Shown here one piece after another: positions 27,807 through 36,721 of a stretch of DNA of 64,000 nucleotides. The translations under genes and the position numbers were made by a program. Every line of letters starts with the position of its first letter. Position 1 is the stretch's first letter. The notes below the pieces were generated by a model. That model did no database searches. It saw nothing but the letters and a program-made list of their open reading frames with translations, and was not told the origin of the DNA. Source of the DNA: Streptococcus sanguinis SK49 (GTDB lineage: Bacteria; Bacillota; Bacilli; Lactobacillales; Streptococcaceae); contig NZ_GL890986.1 in NCBI RefSeq assembly GCF_000212815.1, positions 124,001 through 188,000 of the forward strand. Direction: 5' to 3'.

Positions 27807-28759
27807 TATTCTTTGACCTCCTTATTCTTTTTGAAGAGCTTAGACAAGCTCAGCTCCCAAGTTCCTAAGAGTCCGCCTGGACGGAAAATCATGACCAAGA
27901 TTAAAGCCAAAGAATAGACAATCATCCGAATGCTGGATACATCCTGTAGCAACATATTGAGAACTCCCAAGACCACTGCAGCTACAATGGTTCCAGTCAT
28001 AGAGCCTAGGCCACCAAAAACGACAATAATCAAGATATTGATAGTGTTGGTAAAGGAATAGTCCTTAGGAACAACTGAACCAACGAAGCCAGCTTGAAGA
28101 GAGCCAGCAATAGAAGCCGTGATAGCTCCTAAAACAAAGGCTGTCACTTTGATTCTAGTAGTGTTAACCCCGACAGACTCGGCAGCAATCTCATCCTCAC
28201 GGACAGACAGAGTACTGCGGCCAATAGGACTGCGCAGGAAATTCAAGGTCAAAATAGTTGTGATAACAACAAAGACATAGACCATCTGCCAAGAAGTAAA
28301 GGGCGGAATGGATAGGATACCAGCTGCGCCATTAGTCAAAGTACCGCCATTAATAATCAGAATACGGATAATCTCTGAGACACCAAGAGTTGCAATCGCG
28401 AGATAGTCCCCTTTAAGTCGCAGGGTCGGCAAACCAACTACTAAAGCCACAATACCAGCAATGATAGCTCCAGCCAGCATAGCAATGAAGAAAGCTCCAT
28501 ATGTTGGCGATTTAGAGCCAATAATCGCTACAGCGTAGGCACCGATAGCCATAAAGCCAGCATGGCCAAGAGAGAATTGGCCTGAGAATCCGACGATGAG
28601 ATTAAGCCCCACAGCCAGAATAATATTAATCCCAATCTGCTCTAAGATTTGAATGTAAAACGCATTGAGAACACCGGCACTAACCAATACTGTCATCAGC
28701 AAGTAGCCGATTAAGACAAGGCCAAGCCAGAAAATATTTATCTTTAAATTCTTTTTCAT
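27806..28759 (-). CDS. livM: Branched-chain amino acid ABC permease LivM
   Basis: This 317-residue permease has about eight to nine membrane segments and the family's LGHAGFMAIGAYA and LRLKGDYLAIATLG motifs. It forms the membrane channel with LivH. It starts three bases after livH ends. Confidence 0.95.
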   Translation of the reverse strand: MKKNLKINIFWLGLVLIGYLLMTVLVSAGVLNAFYIQILEQIGINIILAVGLNLIVGFSGQFSLGHAGFMAIGAYAVAIIGSKSPTYGAFFIAMLAGAIIAGIVALVVGLPTLRLKGDYLAIATLGVSEIIRILIINGGTLTNGAAGILSIPPFTSWQMVYVFVVITTILTLNFLRSPIGRSTLSVREDEIAAESVGVNTTRIKVTAFVLGAITASIAGSLQAGFVGSVVPKDYSFTNTINILIIVVFGGLGSMTGTIVAAVVLGVLNMLLQDVSSIRMIVYSLALILVMIFRPGGLLGTWELSLSKLFKKNKEVKE

Positions 28760-28762
28760 ACC

Positions 28763-29632
28763 TTACACCTTCTCTTTCACATTTTTGCCAAGGATACCAG
28801 CTGGACGAATCAGAAGAATAACAATCAAAATCGCATAGACAATGGCATCGCGGAAATCAGATAGTCCAAGCGCTGTCGCAAAAGTTTCCAAAAGACCGAT
28901 AACAAAGCCACCAAGCGCGGCACCAGGAATGATTCCAATACCACCGAGAACGGCCGCTACAAAGGACTTAATACCTGGAGTCATCCCCATTAAAGGCTCC
29001 AATGAATTATAATAAAGGGCAATTAGAACACCAGCAGCTCCTGCAAGAGCTGACCCCAACGCAAAGGTGAAGCTGATTGTCCGATTGACATTGATTCCCA
29101 TCAGCTGAGCAGCATCACTATCTACAGATACAGCTCGCATAGCCTTACCCATCTTTGTCTTCTGCACGATAAACTGCAGAGCCACCATGAGGAAAATAGA
29201 AATTCCCAAAATCAGCAACTGAATATTTGAGATAGAAATCGGTCCTAAGTTAAAGCGTACTGTTTTAATAACCTGTGGGAAGGAACGGGTATTGGCACCG
29301 ACAAAGAAAATCATGCCATACTCGAGGAGAAAAGAGACCCCAATGGCTGTAATCAAAGCCGCAATCCGAGTCGAATTTCGCAGAGGACGATAGGCTAAAA
29401 ACTCAATAACCACACCAAGAATCGCTGTCCCAATCATCGCTAAAATGAGAGAAAGGAAAAAATTAAACTTCAGGATATTAATTAAGTAATAACCCATAAA
29501 GGCACCAATCATATAGATATCGCCGTGGGCAAAGTTAATCAGCTTAATAATCCCATAAACCATGGTATAACCCAAAGCCAGAAGCGCATAAACACTACCC
29601 AGGATTAGACCGTTGACTAATTGTTGGAGCAT
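28763..29632 (-). CDS. livH: Branched-chain amino acid ABC permease LivH
   Basis: This 289-residue permease has about eight membrane segments and the conserved ALLALGYTMVYGIIKLINFAHGDI and GRAMRAVS-like cytoplasmic loop (MGKAMRAVSVDSDAAQLMGI). It follows livJ across a 245-base gap containing an inverted repeat (GGCTGGG...CCCAG) just after the livJ stop. That repeat could lower expression of the membrane genes relative to the abundant binding protein. Confidence 0.95.
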   Translation of the reverse strand: MLQQLVNGLILGSVYALLALGYTMVYGIIKLINFAHGDIYMIGAFMGYYLINILKFNFFLSLILAMIGTAILGVVIEFLAYRPLRNSTRIAALITAIGVSFLLEYGMIFFVGANTRSFPQVIKTVRFNLGPISISNIQLLILGISIFLMVALQFIVQKTKMGKAMRAVSVDSDAAQLMGINVNRTISFTFALGSALAGAAGVLIALYYNSLEPLMGMTPGIKSFVAAVLGGIGIIPGAALGGFVIGLLETFATALGLSDFRDAIVYAILIVILLIRPAGILGKNVKEKV

Positions 29633-29877
29633 TAGACACCACTCTTTCTATAATAAAATAAGGAATGGGAGAAAAATCAGCAGACTAGGTCGTGATTTTA
29701 TCATCCCACTCCCAAAATACGAATAATAGTTGATTGAGAAACGAAGAAGAATAGATTATAAAACAATACTCTTTCAAATCCGTAGATTTATAAAGAAAGA
29801 AATCATCTACTAACTTGCTCAAGCAACTAAAAATAGAAAACAAGTCAAAGACTGGGATAGCCCCAGCCTCGTAACTA
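29633..29877 (-). other. livJ-livH intercistronic region
   Basis: No gene is seen in these 245 bases. Just after livJ the minus strand reads GGCTGGGGCTATCCCAGTC, a short GC-rich hairpin followed by weakly T-rich sequence that could act as a partial terminator or mRNA 3' stabiliser. Confidence 0.4.
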
Positions 29878-31038
29878 TTATTCCGCTTTAACTGTTTCTA
29901 CAGTATCTACTTGACCGTCTTTCAAGCCAATCATCAGAGCTGTTTTCACTGGATTATGGTCTTTATCAATAGTGATTGAACCGGTCACTCCATCGAAATC
30001 TTTAAGCTTAGCCAAGTTGTCTTTGATATCTACAGAAGTTTTAGCACCTTTAGCTGCTTCTGCTGCCATATAAACAGAGTCATATGCCAGAGCTGCAAAC
30101 ATAGAAGGCTCTTCTTTGTACTTAGCTTTGTATGCTTCAATAAACTTCTTAGCTTTTTCTGACATTTCACCAGAAGTTGTAAAGCCAGATACATAGTAAA
30201 CATTTGTAGCTGCAGCTGGAGTTGCTTGCTCAACGAACTTAGCATCACCAAAGCCATCAGGACCAACGATTGTTTGGTCAATACCCAAACCACGCGCTTG
30301 ATTGACAATTTTACCAGCTTCTGTATAGTAACCTGGAACAACCAGAGCGTCAAATTCTTTGCCCTTAATCTTTGTCAAAGCAGCTTGGAAGTCTGTATCC
30401 TTAGATTGGAAAGTTTCTGTTGCTACAATCTCACCCTTGAACTCCTTCTTGAAGGCATCCGCCATTCCTTTAGCGTAGTCACTAGATTGGTCGTAGTAAA
30501 GAACGACTTTCTTAGCTTTCAAGTTATCAGTAACATACTTAGAAATGATTTTACCTTGGTAGCTATCAATGAAAGTTGCACGGTAAAGATAATCTTGCTT
30601 GTTGGTCAGATCATCCTGTGTCGCACTTGGTGTAATGATTGGCACACCTGCTTTAGCAGCATTTGCAGTAGCTGAAGCTGTCGCTCCAGAAGTCGCAGGG
30701 CCAATGATTGCATTTACCTTACTTTGGGTAACCAAGCTAGTAGTGATGGTAGATGCTTCAGCAGTTTCTGATTTGTTATCCTTATCAGTAACTTCAATCT
30801 TCTTGCCATCTACGCCACCAGCAGCGTTGATTTCATCAACGGCCAACTGAGCACCATGTTGTTCAGCTGTACCGTAGGCTGCTACTTCACCCGATTCTTC
30901 AAAGTTAAAACCAAATTTAATCGTATCGCCAATTTCTGTACCAGTTGCTGTTGAGTTGTTGTTAGATACTTCTCCACAAGCTGCGAGAAGGGCTGCACTA
31001 GCAAAAGCTACTAGGGATAGTGCAAATTTTTTCTTCAT
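29878..31038 (-). CDS. livJ: Branched-chain amino acid-binding lipoprotein
   Basis: This 386-residue solute-binding protein of the Leu/Ile/Val family has a lipoprotein signal with lipobox LLAACG (cysteine at 21), so it is tethered outside the membrane. The type I periplasmic fold follows, with family segments VNAIIGPATSGATAS and VVLYYDQSSDYAKGMADAF. It heads the liv operon under a promoter carrying a CodY-like box. Confidence 0.95.
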   Translation of the reverse strand: MKKKFALSLVAFASAALLAACGEVSNNNSTATGTEIGDTIKFGFNFEESGEVAAYGTAEQHGAQLAVDEINAAGGVDGKKIEVTDKDNKSETAEASTITTSLVTQSKVNAIIGPATSGATASATANAAKAGVPIITPSATQDDLTNKQDYLYRATFIDSYQGKIISKYVTDNLKAKKVVLYYDQSSDYAKGMADAFKKEFKGEIVATETFQSKDTDFQAALTKIKGKEFDALVVPGYYTEAGKIVNQARGLGIDQTIVGPDGFGDAKFVEQATPAAATNVYYVSGFTTSGEMSEKAKKFIEAYKAKYKEEPSMFAALAYDSVYMAAEAAKGAKTSVDIKDNLAKLKDFDGVTGSITIDKDHNPVKTALMIGLKDGQVDTVETVKAE

Positions 31039-31079
31039 TCGGAAATCTCCTTAAGTGATTTATTTGATGATATAGTAAG

Positions 31080-31108
31080 AATATATCGAATTATCTGACA
31101 ATTGTCAA
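31080..31108 (-). promoter_or_regulatory. livJ promoter with a CodY-like box
   Basis: Minus-strand TTGACA (31103-31108) and TATATT (31080-31085) are 17 bases apart. The spacer (31089-31103) reads AATTGTCAGATAATT, two mismatches from the CodY consensus AATTTTCWGAAAATT. Confidence 0.8.
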
Positions 31109-31126
31109 CCCTTTATAGAAATTTTA

Positions 31127-31396
31127 TCAGATGATAACGTTTTCTTGCTCTCTATACAGGCTTCCAACAAAGTTTTGATCTAGTTCTTTTATGTGAGATA
31201 TCCGAACTTGCTTAACATAGCGTTCCTTGGGCAGATTCTCCTGTAAGTTCTGGGCGTCCTCTTGATTGACATAGAGATGCAGATAACGATGCTTCTTAGA
31301 ATGATAAATGATATCACCGAAGTTAGCCAGCTTTTTGGCATCTCGATTATAGTAAAGATAGACAATCAAGCCCACTCTTTCTTCTCTTTCTATCAT
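31127..31396 (-). CDS. YlbG family (DUF2129) protein
   Basis: This 89-residue cytoplasmic protein of the small YlbG/UPF0298 family has the typical core [20 protein letters not shown]. Function unknown. AAAGGAG precedes the ATG, and it lies between the liv operon and clpP on the same strand. Confidence 0.85.
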
Positions 31397-31524
31397 AAAA
31401 CTCCTTTCCGGTCCATGTAGTTCTTAGATGATTATAGCAAAGATAGGGCAAAAAAACTAGCCCTGAAAAGCTTTATGATTAGCTTAAAACACTTAGTGTT
31501 GACAGACTAACAAATTTAAAACAT

Positions 31525-31549
31525 CAAAAAAAGAGCCACTTTTGGCTCC
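31525..31549 (-). terminator. clpP terminator
   Basis: GAGCC and GGCTC flank a six-base loop, followed by seven Ts on the minus strand, right after the clpP stop. Confidence 0.78.
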
Positions 31550-31556
31550 TCCTATG

Positions 31557-32147
31557 TTAGTTCAGATTGCTATTTTCCATGATTTCGTCAATAAAGCCGT
31601 ATTCCAAGGTTTCTTGAGCGCTCATCCAGTAATCGCGTTCCGCATCCTTATGGATTTGCTCAACGGACTTGCCAGAGTTTTCGGCCAAGATTTTTTCCAA
31701 GGTATTACGAGTTCTAAGCAAGTGCTCAGCTACAATGGCCATATCCGTTTGCTGAGTGCCACTTCCAGCTCCTCCCATTGGCTGGTGAATCAGATATTCT
31801 GCATTTGGAAGCATGAAGCGTTTGCCCTTAGCACCACTGGAAGCAATGATTGTTCCCATGCTGGCAGCTACACCCATAACAATGGTCTGAACATCAGACT
31901 TGATGAAGTTCATAGTATCCACAATAGCCAGACCTGCTGAAACGGATCCCCCCGGCGTATTTACATAGAGATAAATATCTTTAGTATTGTCCTGTGCATC
32001 CAAGAAAAGGAGCTGGGCAATGACTGAATTAGCCATATTGTCCTCTACTGGGCCAGTCAGCATGATAATCCGATCTTTTAATAGCCGGGAGTAAATATCA
32101 TAGGAGCGCTCCCCTCGGCTGGTTTGTTCAATAACTACAGGAATCAT
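31557..32147 (-). CDS. clpP: ATP-dependent Clp protease proteolytic subunit
   Basis: This 196-residue serine peptidase forms the tetradecameric chamber used by ClpC, ClpE and ClpX. The catalytic Ser96 lies in GVAASMGT, His121 in LIHQPMGG and an Asp near residue 170. Full length, with the normal N-terminus [21 protein letters not shown]. Its promoter carries a CtsR box, so it should belong to the heat-shock regulon. Confidence 0.97.
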   Translation of the reverse strand: MIPVVIEQTSRGERSYDIYSRLLKDRIIMLTGPVEDNMANSVIAQLLFLDAQDNTKDIYLYVNTPGGSVSAGLAIVDTMNFIKSDVQTIVMGVAASMGTIIASSGAKGKRFMLPNAEYLIHQPMGGAGSGTQQTDMAIVAEHLLRTRNTLEKILAENSGKSVEQIHKDAERDYWMSAQETLEYGFIDEIMENSNLN

Positions 32148-32215
32148 AGTTTTCTCTCTTTCTCTTTTTAAAATTTTCTATCAAACTAGGGAATAGAATT
32201 TCAAATTACGAGACT

Positions 32216-32245
32216 ATTATATCCTTTTGGTCAAAAAAGGTCAAA
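32216..32245 (-). promoter_or_regulatory. clpP promoter overlapped by a CtsR operator
   Basis: Minus-strand TTGACC (32239-32244) and TATAAT (32216-32221) are 17 bases apart. On the plus strand GGTCAAA (32229-32235) and GGTCAAA (32239-32245) are direct repeats with a three-base spacer, the exact CtsR arrangement, covering the -35. Confidence 0.9.
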
Positions 32246-32254
32246 TAGAAACTT

Positions 32255-32884
32255 TTACTTAGTTCCGAACAGACGATCTCCTGCATCTCCCAGTCCTGGT
32301 ACGATATAACCATGGTCATTGAGATGATCATCCAGAGCAGCTGTGAAAATATCAACATCTGGATGAGCTTCCTGCAAGGCTTTTACTCCTTCAGGCGCTG
32401 AAACCAAGCAGACAAATGTAATATGGCTAGCACCACGTTTCTTCAGAGAATCCACAGCCAAGATAGCAGAACCACCCGTAGCCAACATTGGATCAACAAC
32501 GAAAATCTGACGTTGGTCAATATCCTCTGGCAGCTTGACCAGATATTCAACCGGCTTCAAGGTTTCCTCATCACGGTACATTCCGATATGGCCGACCTTA
32601 GCTGCTGGAACCAAGCTCAGAAGTCCATCCACCATGCCAATACCAGCCCGCAAGATTGGAACAATAGCTAATTTTTTCCCTGCAATCTGCTTTTGGACTG
32701 TTTTTGTAATTGGTGTTTCAATTTCTACATCTTCAAGTGGTAAATCGCGCAAAACCTCATATCCCATGAGCATTGCGATTTCATCAACTAATTCACGAAA
32801 TGCCTTGGTAGAGGTATCTGTACGACGCAAGATAGACAGTTTATGCTGAATAAGTGGATGAGCGATAACTTCAAGTTTTCCCAT
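32255..32884 (-). CDS. upp: Uracil phosphoribosyltransferase
   Basis: This 209-residue enzyme makes UMP from uracil and PRPP in pyrimidine salvage. The PRPP loop is [12 protein letters not shown], and the uracil-binding end [18 protein letters not shown] is intact. The frame extends to 32905, but the family start [16 protein letters not shown] and the AAGGA site indicate 32884. A -10 (TATAAT, 32918-32923) lies about 35 bases upstream. Confidence 0.96.
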   Translation of the reverse strand: MGKLEVIAHPLIQHKLSILRRTDTSTKAFRELVDEIAMLMGYEVLRDLPLEDVEIETPITKTVQKQIAGKKLAIVPILRAGIGMVDGLLSLVPAAKVGHIGMYRDEETLKPVEYLVKLPEDIDQRQIFVVDPMLATGGSAILAVDSLKKRGASHITFVCLVSAPEGVKALQEAHPDVDIFTAALDDHLNDHGYIVPGLGDAGDRLFGTK

Positions 32885-32936
32885 GATTGGATTTCCTTCT
32901 TTCAATTTATTCTTCTTATTATATCAAAAAAAGAGT

Positions 32937-32965
32937 GAAAAGGCTTGCCATAAGCAAGCCTTTTC
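32937..32965 (-). terminator. mgtA terminator
   Basis: GAAAAGGCTTGC and GCAAGCCTTTTC form a perfect 12-bp stem with a five-base loop and T-rich 3' flank. It lies between mgtA and the upp promoter. Confidence 0.88.
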
Positions 32966-32981
32966 AAAGATTTTCTTTACC

Positions 32982-35642
32982 TTACAGCCATTCTCTATAG
33001 CGCTTGATATAAAGGTGTTTAACAAGGGTTACACTAACCATATAAAGCGCAATAATCAAGAAAAGGAAAAGGAAATAAGTGCCGTTCAGCGGAGCCGTCT
33101 TCAGAACTGACGCAAAGAGGCTGTATGGCAAGGAAGTAACAAAGAGAGCTGCTGCCATGGTCGTCACAATAACGGATAAAGCAGGACGGCTCTGCACAAA
33201 TGGCAGTTTAGGTGAGCGCAGCATGTAGATGACCATGGTCTGGGTCCACATGGACTCAACGAACCAGCCTGTTTGAAAAAGAGTGATAAAGGTCTCTGCC
33301 TGTCTACTACCTGCTTGATAGCTACCTCCTGTTATCATAGGTACAATAATAAAGTAGAGCACCAGATAGGTCAAAACATCAAAAACGGATGAGATAGGAC
33401 CAATCCAAGCCATAAAGCGGGTAATAGAACTGGCTGACCAGATATGAGGTCTCTTGAGAAATTCACTATCCACATTATCAAAGGGCAGAGCGATACAAGA
33501 CAAGTCATAAACTAGATTGAGGACAATCAGATGAACTGGTGCCATAGGCAGAAAAGGCAGAAAGATACTGGCAAAGAGGAGAGAAAAGATATTCCCAAAA
33601 TTGGAACTGACTGTCATCTTGATATACTTGGTCATATTGGCATAGACCTTGCGTCCTTCTACCAGCCCTTTCTCCAGAACCATAAGGTCCTTGTCCAGCA
33701 GAATGACATCTGCTGTTTCCTTGGCAATATCGACAGCTGTATCAACAGAAATACCCACATCTGCTACCTTCATAGAAGGTGCATCATTGATACCATCACC
33801 CATGTAGCCAACCTTGTGGCCATTAGCCTTGAGTTGGAGAATGATCCGAGCTTTTTGGTCAGGTGAGAGCTTGGCAAAAACCGTTGTATGCTCCACTGCC
33901 TGACTCAATTCTTCATCAGATAAGGCATCCACCTCTACACCTAGTAAGATATTATCTACATCTAACCCAACCTTTTCACAAACTGCCTGGGTCACCTTAT
34001 CATTATCACCGGTCAAAATCTTAGTAGCAACGCCGTACTTAGCCAAGGTTTCAATAGCTGGAGCCGCAGATGACTTTGGAGGATCTAGGAAAGCCAGATA
34101 GCCCGTCAAAATCATGTTAGATTCATCCTTCACTTCATAGTCGTAATCTTCTTCTAAGTCTGACTTGTAGCTAACACCAAGCACGCGTAGCCCTTGCTCA
34201 TTGAGTTGAGCCACTTCCGCAAGGATTTCCTGACGAATTTCCTCAGTCAGTTCCGTAATGCGATTCTTGTATTCTACATGGCTAGAGATAGCCAGCATTT
34301 CCTCCAAGGCCCCCTTGGTCACCATGCTGATAACATCCTCATCATCCTTGACGATGACACTCATACGACGACGCTCGAAATCAAAGGGAAGTTCATCAAT
34401 TTTCTTAAAGGTTTGGTCTAGATTACGGACAATCTCATGCTTTTCTGCTTCTTTCTCCGTCCGATTGATAATAGCCCGGTCCATAAGATTTTTGAGACCA
34501 GTTTGATAGTAGGAATTGAGAAAAGCACGACGGAGCACTGCTAAGTCCAAATCTCCATGAATATCCAGCGGGTATTCTAACACAATCTCGTCTTGGGTCA
34601 ATGTGCCCGTCTTATCCGTACAAAGGATATCAATAGCTCCTAGGTCTTGGATGGCATTCAGCTTCTTAATCACGACCTTTTCCTGAGCCATGATAATAGA
34701 ACCTTTAGCCAAGCTCGCCGTGATAATCATAGGCAGCATTTCTGGAGTCAGGCCGACCCCAACGCTGAGGGCAAAGACACCTGCTTCCAGCCAGTCGCCA
34801 TCTGTCAAACCGTTGATGAAGAACACGACCGGCACCATGACGAGCATCAGACGAATCAAGAGCCAGGAAATGCTATTCATCTCGCGCTCAAAAGAGGTCG
34901 GCTCATCGTAGGTGTTCAGTGTCTGCTCAATGGCTCCCATCATGGTCTCGTCGCCAACCACCAGCACCAGAGCTGTAGCTCTTCCGGAAATAACGTTGGT
35001 TCCCATAAAGGCCAGCGACTCTGTTTCTAAAAGGCTATCAAGTTTTTGTTCATCTGACTTGGCCAGACAGACCTTTTCTACCGCATCACTTTCACCTGTC
35101 AAACCGGACTGCTGAACAAAGAAATCACGCGAGTCCAGCAGCAAGACATCTGCAGGAATCATGTCTCCGGCACTAAGCTTGATGATGTCTCCTACAACAA
35201 GCTCATCAATCGGAAGTTCCTGCTCTGCTCCTTCACGGATAACCGTAGCCGTGTTGACAATCAGCCGAGACAGATTGCTAGCAGCGCGGTCGCTCCGCAA
35301 TTCCTGAACAAAACGAATGCCTCCAGAAATCAGCACCAGAACAACAATGATGATGGAAGTCGTCGGATCTTCCTCACCAGGCTTAGCCAGCCAAACATTG
35401 GTCACTAAGGACACGAGGGCAATCACCAATAAGATGACTGTAAAGGGGTTAATGATAGACTCGTAAATTTTCTTTAGAATAGAGTCTTCCTGACCCTTTG
35501 TGATGATATTTTCACCATAGAGGTCACGATTTTCTTCGACCTGCTCTTCTGTCAGGCCGCGAAAGGAACTCTTGTAAAATACCAGAGTTTCTTTTACAGG
35601 AAGCTGCAGCGCAGCAACTAATCTTTCTTTTACTGTTTTCAT
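32982..35642 (-). CDS. mgtA: Magnesium-translocating P-type ATPase
   Basis: This 886-residue P3B ATPase imports magnesium. The phosphorylated Asp is in ILCTDKTGTLTQDE, the hinge motif is MGDGINDAPSMKVADVGIS, and the actuator TGES is in GLTGESDAVEK. Ten membrane segments are expected. The frame reaches 35690, but AAGGAG sits just before the ATG at 35642 and the added residues are not family-like. Expression is probably governed by the leader at 35643-35767 and, if co-transcribed with the GST-like gene, by the M-box farther upstream. Confidence 0.93.
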   Translation of the reverse strand: MKTVKERLVAALQLPVKETLVFYKSSFRGLTEEQVEENRDLYGENIITKGQEDSILKKIYESIINPFTVILLVIALVSLVTNVWLAKPGEEDPTTSIIIVVLVLISGGIRFVQELRSDRAASNLSRLIVNTATVIREGAEQELPIDELVVGDIIKLSAGDMIPADVLLLDSRDFFVQQSGLTGESDAVEKVCLAKSDEQKLDSLLETESLAFMGTNVISGRATALVLVVGDETMMGAIEQTLNTYDEPTSFEREMNSISWLLIRLMLVMVPVVFFINGLTDGDWLEAGVFALSVGVGLTPEMLPMIITASLAKGSIIMAQEKVVIKKLNAIQDLGAIDILCTDKTGTLTQDEIVLEYPLDIHGDLDLAVLRRAFLNSYYQTGLKNLMDRAIINRTEKEAEKHEIVRNLDQTFKKIDELPFDFERRRMSVIVKDDEDVISMVTKGALEEMLAISSHVEYKNRITELTEEIRQEILAEVAQLNEQGLRVLGVSYKSDLEEDYDYEVKDESNMILTGYLAFLDPPKSSAAPAIETLAKYGVATKILTGDNDKVTQAVCEKVGLDVDNILLGVEVDALSDEELSQAVEHTTVFAKLSPDQKARIILQLKANGHKVGYMGDGINDAPSMKVADVGISVDTAVDIAKETADVILLDKDLMVLEKGLVEGRKVYANMTKYIKMTVSSNFGNIFSLLFASIFLPFLPMAPVHLIVLNLVYDLSCIALPFDNVDSEFLKRPHIWSASSITRFMAWIGPISSVFDVLTYLVLYFIIVPMITGGSYQAGSRQAETFITLFQTGWFVESMWTQTMVIYMLRSPKLPFVQSRPALSVIVTTMAAALFVTSLPYSLFASVLKTAPLNGTYFLFLFLIIALYMVSVTLVKHLYIKRYREWL

Positions 35643-35674
35643 TGGTTTCTCCTTGATGTATGATTGATAAATTT

Positions 35675-35738
35675 CATACACAGGAACCAATCACTTTATA
35701 AGGACAGAACGACACAAATCAGCGATTGGCTGTGTATG
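35675..35738 (-). promoter_or_regulatory. Long leader hairpin ahead of mgtA
   Basis: In the RNA, CATACACAG-CCAATC (35738 down to 35724) pairs with GATTGG-TTC-CTGTGTATG (35692 down to 35675). The stems are 9 bp and 6 bp with a three-base bulge. GGAACC (35742-35747) can pair instead with GGTTCC (35683-35688). The 5' arm lies inside the leader peptide frame, and the 3' arm ends about 20 bases before the mgtA ribosome site (35649-35654). Confidence 0.65.
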
Positions 35739-35767
35739 TGCGGTTCCGGATAATCGTCAATTTGCAT
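35696..35767 (-). CDS. 23-residue leader peptide of mgtA (MQIDDYPEP...)
   Basis: A short frame between the GST-like gene and mgtA has an ideal AAAGGAG seven bases before its ATG and ends in TAA about 50 bases before mgtA. It begins MQIDDYPEPHIHS and ends in a hydrophobic LICVVLSL. Alternating acidic and proline residues near the start are what destabilise translating ribosomes at low magnesium in the enterobacterial mgtA leader peptide MgtL (MEPDPT...). Codons 9-15 form the 5' arm of the leader hairpin, so ribosome position can decide RNA folding. A regulatory rather than structural peptide is inferred. Confidence 0.65.
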   Translation of the reverse strand: MQIDDYPEPHIHSQSLICVVLSL

Positions 35768-35799
35768 CGCGTGTCTCCTTTCTTAATTTATAAAAACAA

Positions 35800-36411
35800 T
35801 TAAAAGTCCCAAGATGCCTGCAAGACATCAAAGGTGGCATTCATCTTCTGTGTCCAATCTTGTAATTCTGGAAAATTTTCTTTTAAAGAAAATCCAATAA
35901 CTTCTTCACGTAAATTCCACCAATCTACAAGAGCAACTACTTGGATTGTTGCAATATTTAAAGAGAGCCCTTGCTCAGTAGCCAGTTTCTCTAACAAAGA
36001 CAAACTCCGTATATTTCTCTCTTCAATTTGTTGATGTCTGTCTTTCCACCAATGTTCTTTTCCATGGAAAAATTTTTCCGCAACAATCGGCATTGTATTT
36101 TCCAAAATTCCTTCAGCAATGGACAATATATTTAAAATGTGCCATTTATTCATTCCATTAGGGAAAAGTGAGACTTCCTGACCTAGTTCGTCTAAATATT
36201 GAGAAATTAAATCACTACCATATAACCATTCTCCACTGGAAGCTTGAAAAGCAGGAATTCTACCTAAAGGATTATCTTGATTGTGCGGTGAATTTCTATC
36301 AAAAGCCACCTGAACTTTCTGAATATCCACTTGCTCCTCTAAATGATGATGTAAAATTGTAACATATACTTTACGCGCAAAAGGACTGGTACTAGAATAC
36401 CAAAATTTCAT
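35800..36411 (-). CDS. Glutathione S-transferase-like protein
   Basis: This 203-residue protein has a thioredoxin-fold GST N-terminal domain (MKFWYSSTSPFARKVYVTIL, with Ser-Pro-Phe at the active loop, and NPLGRIPAF plus the cis-Pro) and an all-helical C-terminal half. GST-like proteins are uncommon in streptococci, and the gene is AT-richer than its neighbours, so transfer is possible. AAGGAGG precedes the ATG at 36411; a GTG one codon earlier is less likely. It lies between the M-box terminator and the mgtA leader and is probably co-transcribed with mgtA. Substrate unknown. Confidence 0.75.
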   Translation of the reverse strand: MKFWYSSTSPFARKVYVTILHHHLEEQVDIQKVQVAFDRNSPHNQDNPLGRIPAFQASSGEWLYGSDLISQYLDELGQEVSLFPNGMNKWHILNILSIAEGILENTMPIVAEKFFHGKEHWWKDRHQQIEERNIRSLSLLEKLATEQGLSLNIATIQVVALVDWWNLREEVIGFSLKENFPELQDWTQKMNATFDVLQASWDF

Positions 36412-36480
36412 CACTATTCCTCCTTCTTTTTTCTTGAGAGGCAGGCAATCAACTATTTACTCTCTTGAAATATTTTCAGC

Positions 36481-36514
36481 AAAAAAGAATACCCTGCCAA
36501 TTTCTCGGCAGGGT
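36481..36514 (-). terminator. M-box expression-platform terminator
   Basis: Minus-strand ACCCTGCC pairs with GGCAGGGT around an eight-base loop and is followed by ATTCTTTTTT. It lies about 50 bases downstream of the M-box and 70 bases before the GST-like gene. Confidence 0.85.
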
Positions 36515-36564
36515 TGTTTGCATGTCAGGTTATTCGCTTCATTGTTTTAAGCACAGATAAAGCA

Positions 36565-36715
36565 GGCATTCACCGTTCAAGCTTTAACTCCATAAGGCGA
36601 TGAAATGAGCTTAGTCTTGACCTTGGCGATCAGGACTGTTAACCAACGAGTAGTGTCTCCACTGCTTTGCGGTAGTCATCCGTATCCTTATGGTAGCCTC
36701 ACCTACCGATTTTCC
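36565..36715 (-). ncRNA. M-box (ykoK) magnesium riboswitch
   Basis: The minus-strand RNA contains the hallmark TAGGTGAGGCTACC followed by CCATAAGGATACGG, the middle GTTGGTTAACAGTCC element and the 3' CGCCTTATGGAGTTAAAGC. CCATAAGG and CCTTATGG form the long-range closing helix of M-boxes (compare the paired ends and GCUAAAGC of B. subtilis ykoK). Its own promoter (36722-36750) and a terminator (36481-36514) bracket it. When magnesium is high the aptamer is expected to favour termination before the GST-like gene and mgtA. Together with promoter and terminator it fills the 378-base gap. Confidence 0.85.
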
Positions 36716-36721
36716 ACTATT

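Noticed and set aside
29718..29725. TACGAATA, the core of a ComX (cin-box) promoter
   Set aside because: It lacks the T-rich 5' part of the full box and no plus-strand gene lies downstream; an eight-base match is expected by chance.
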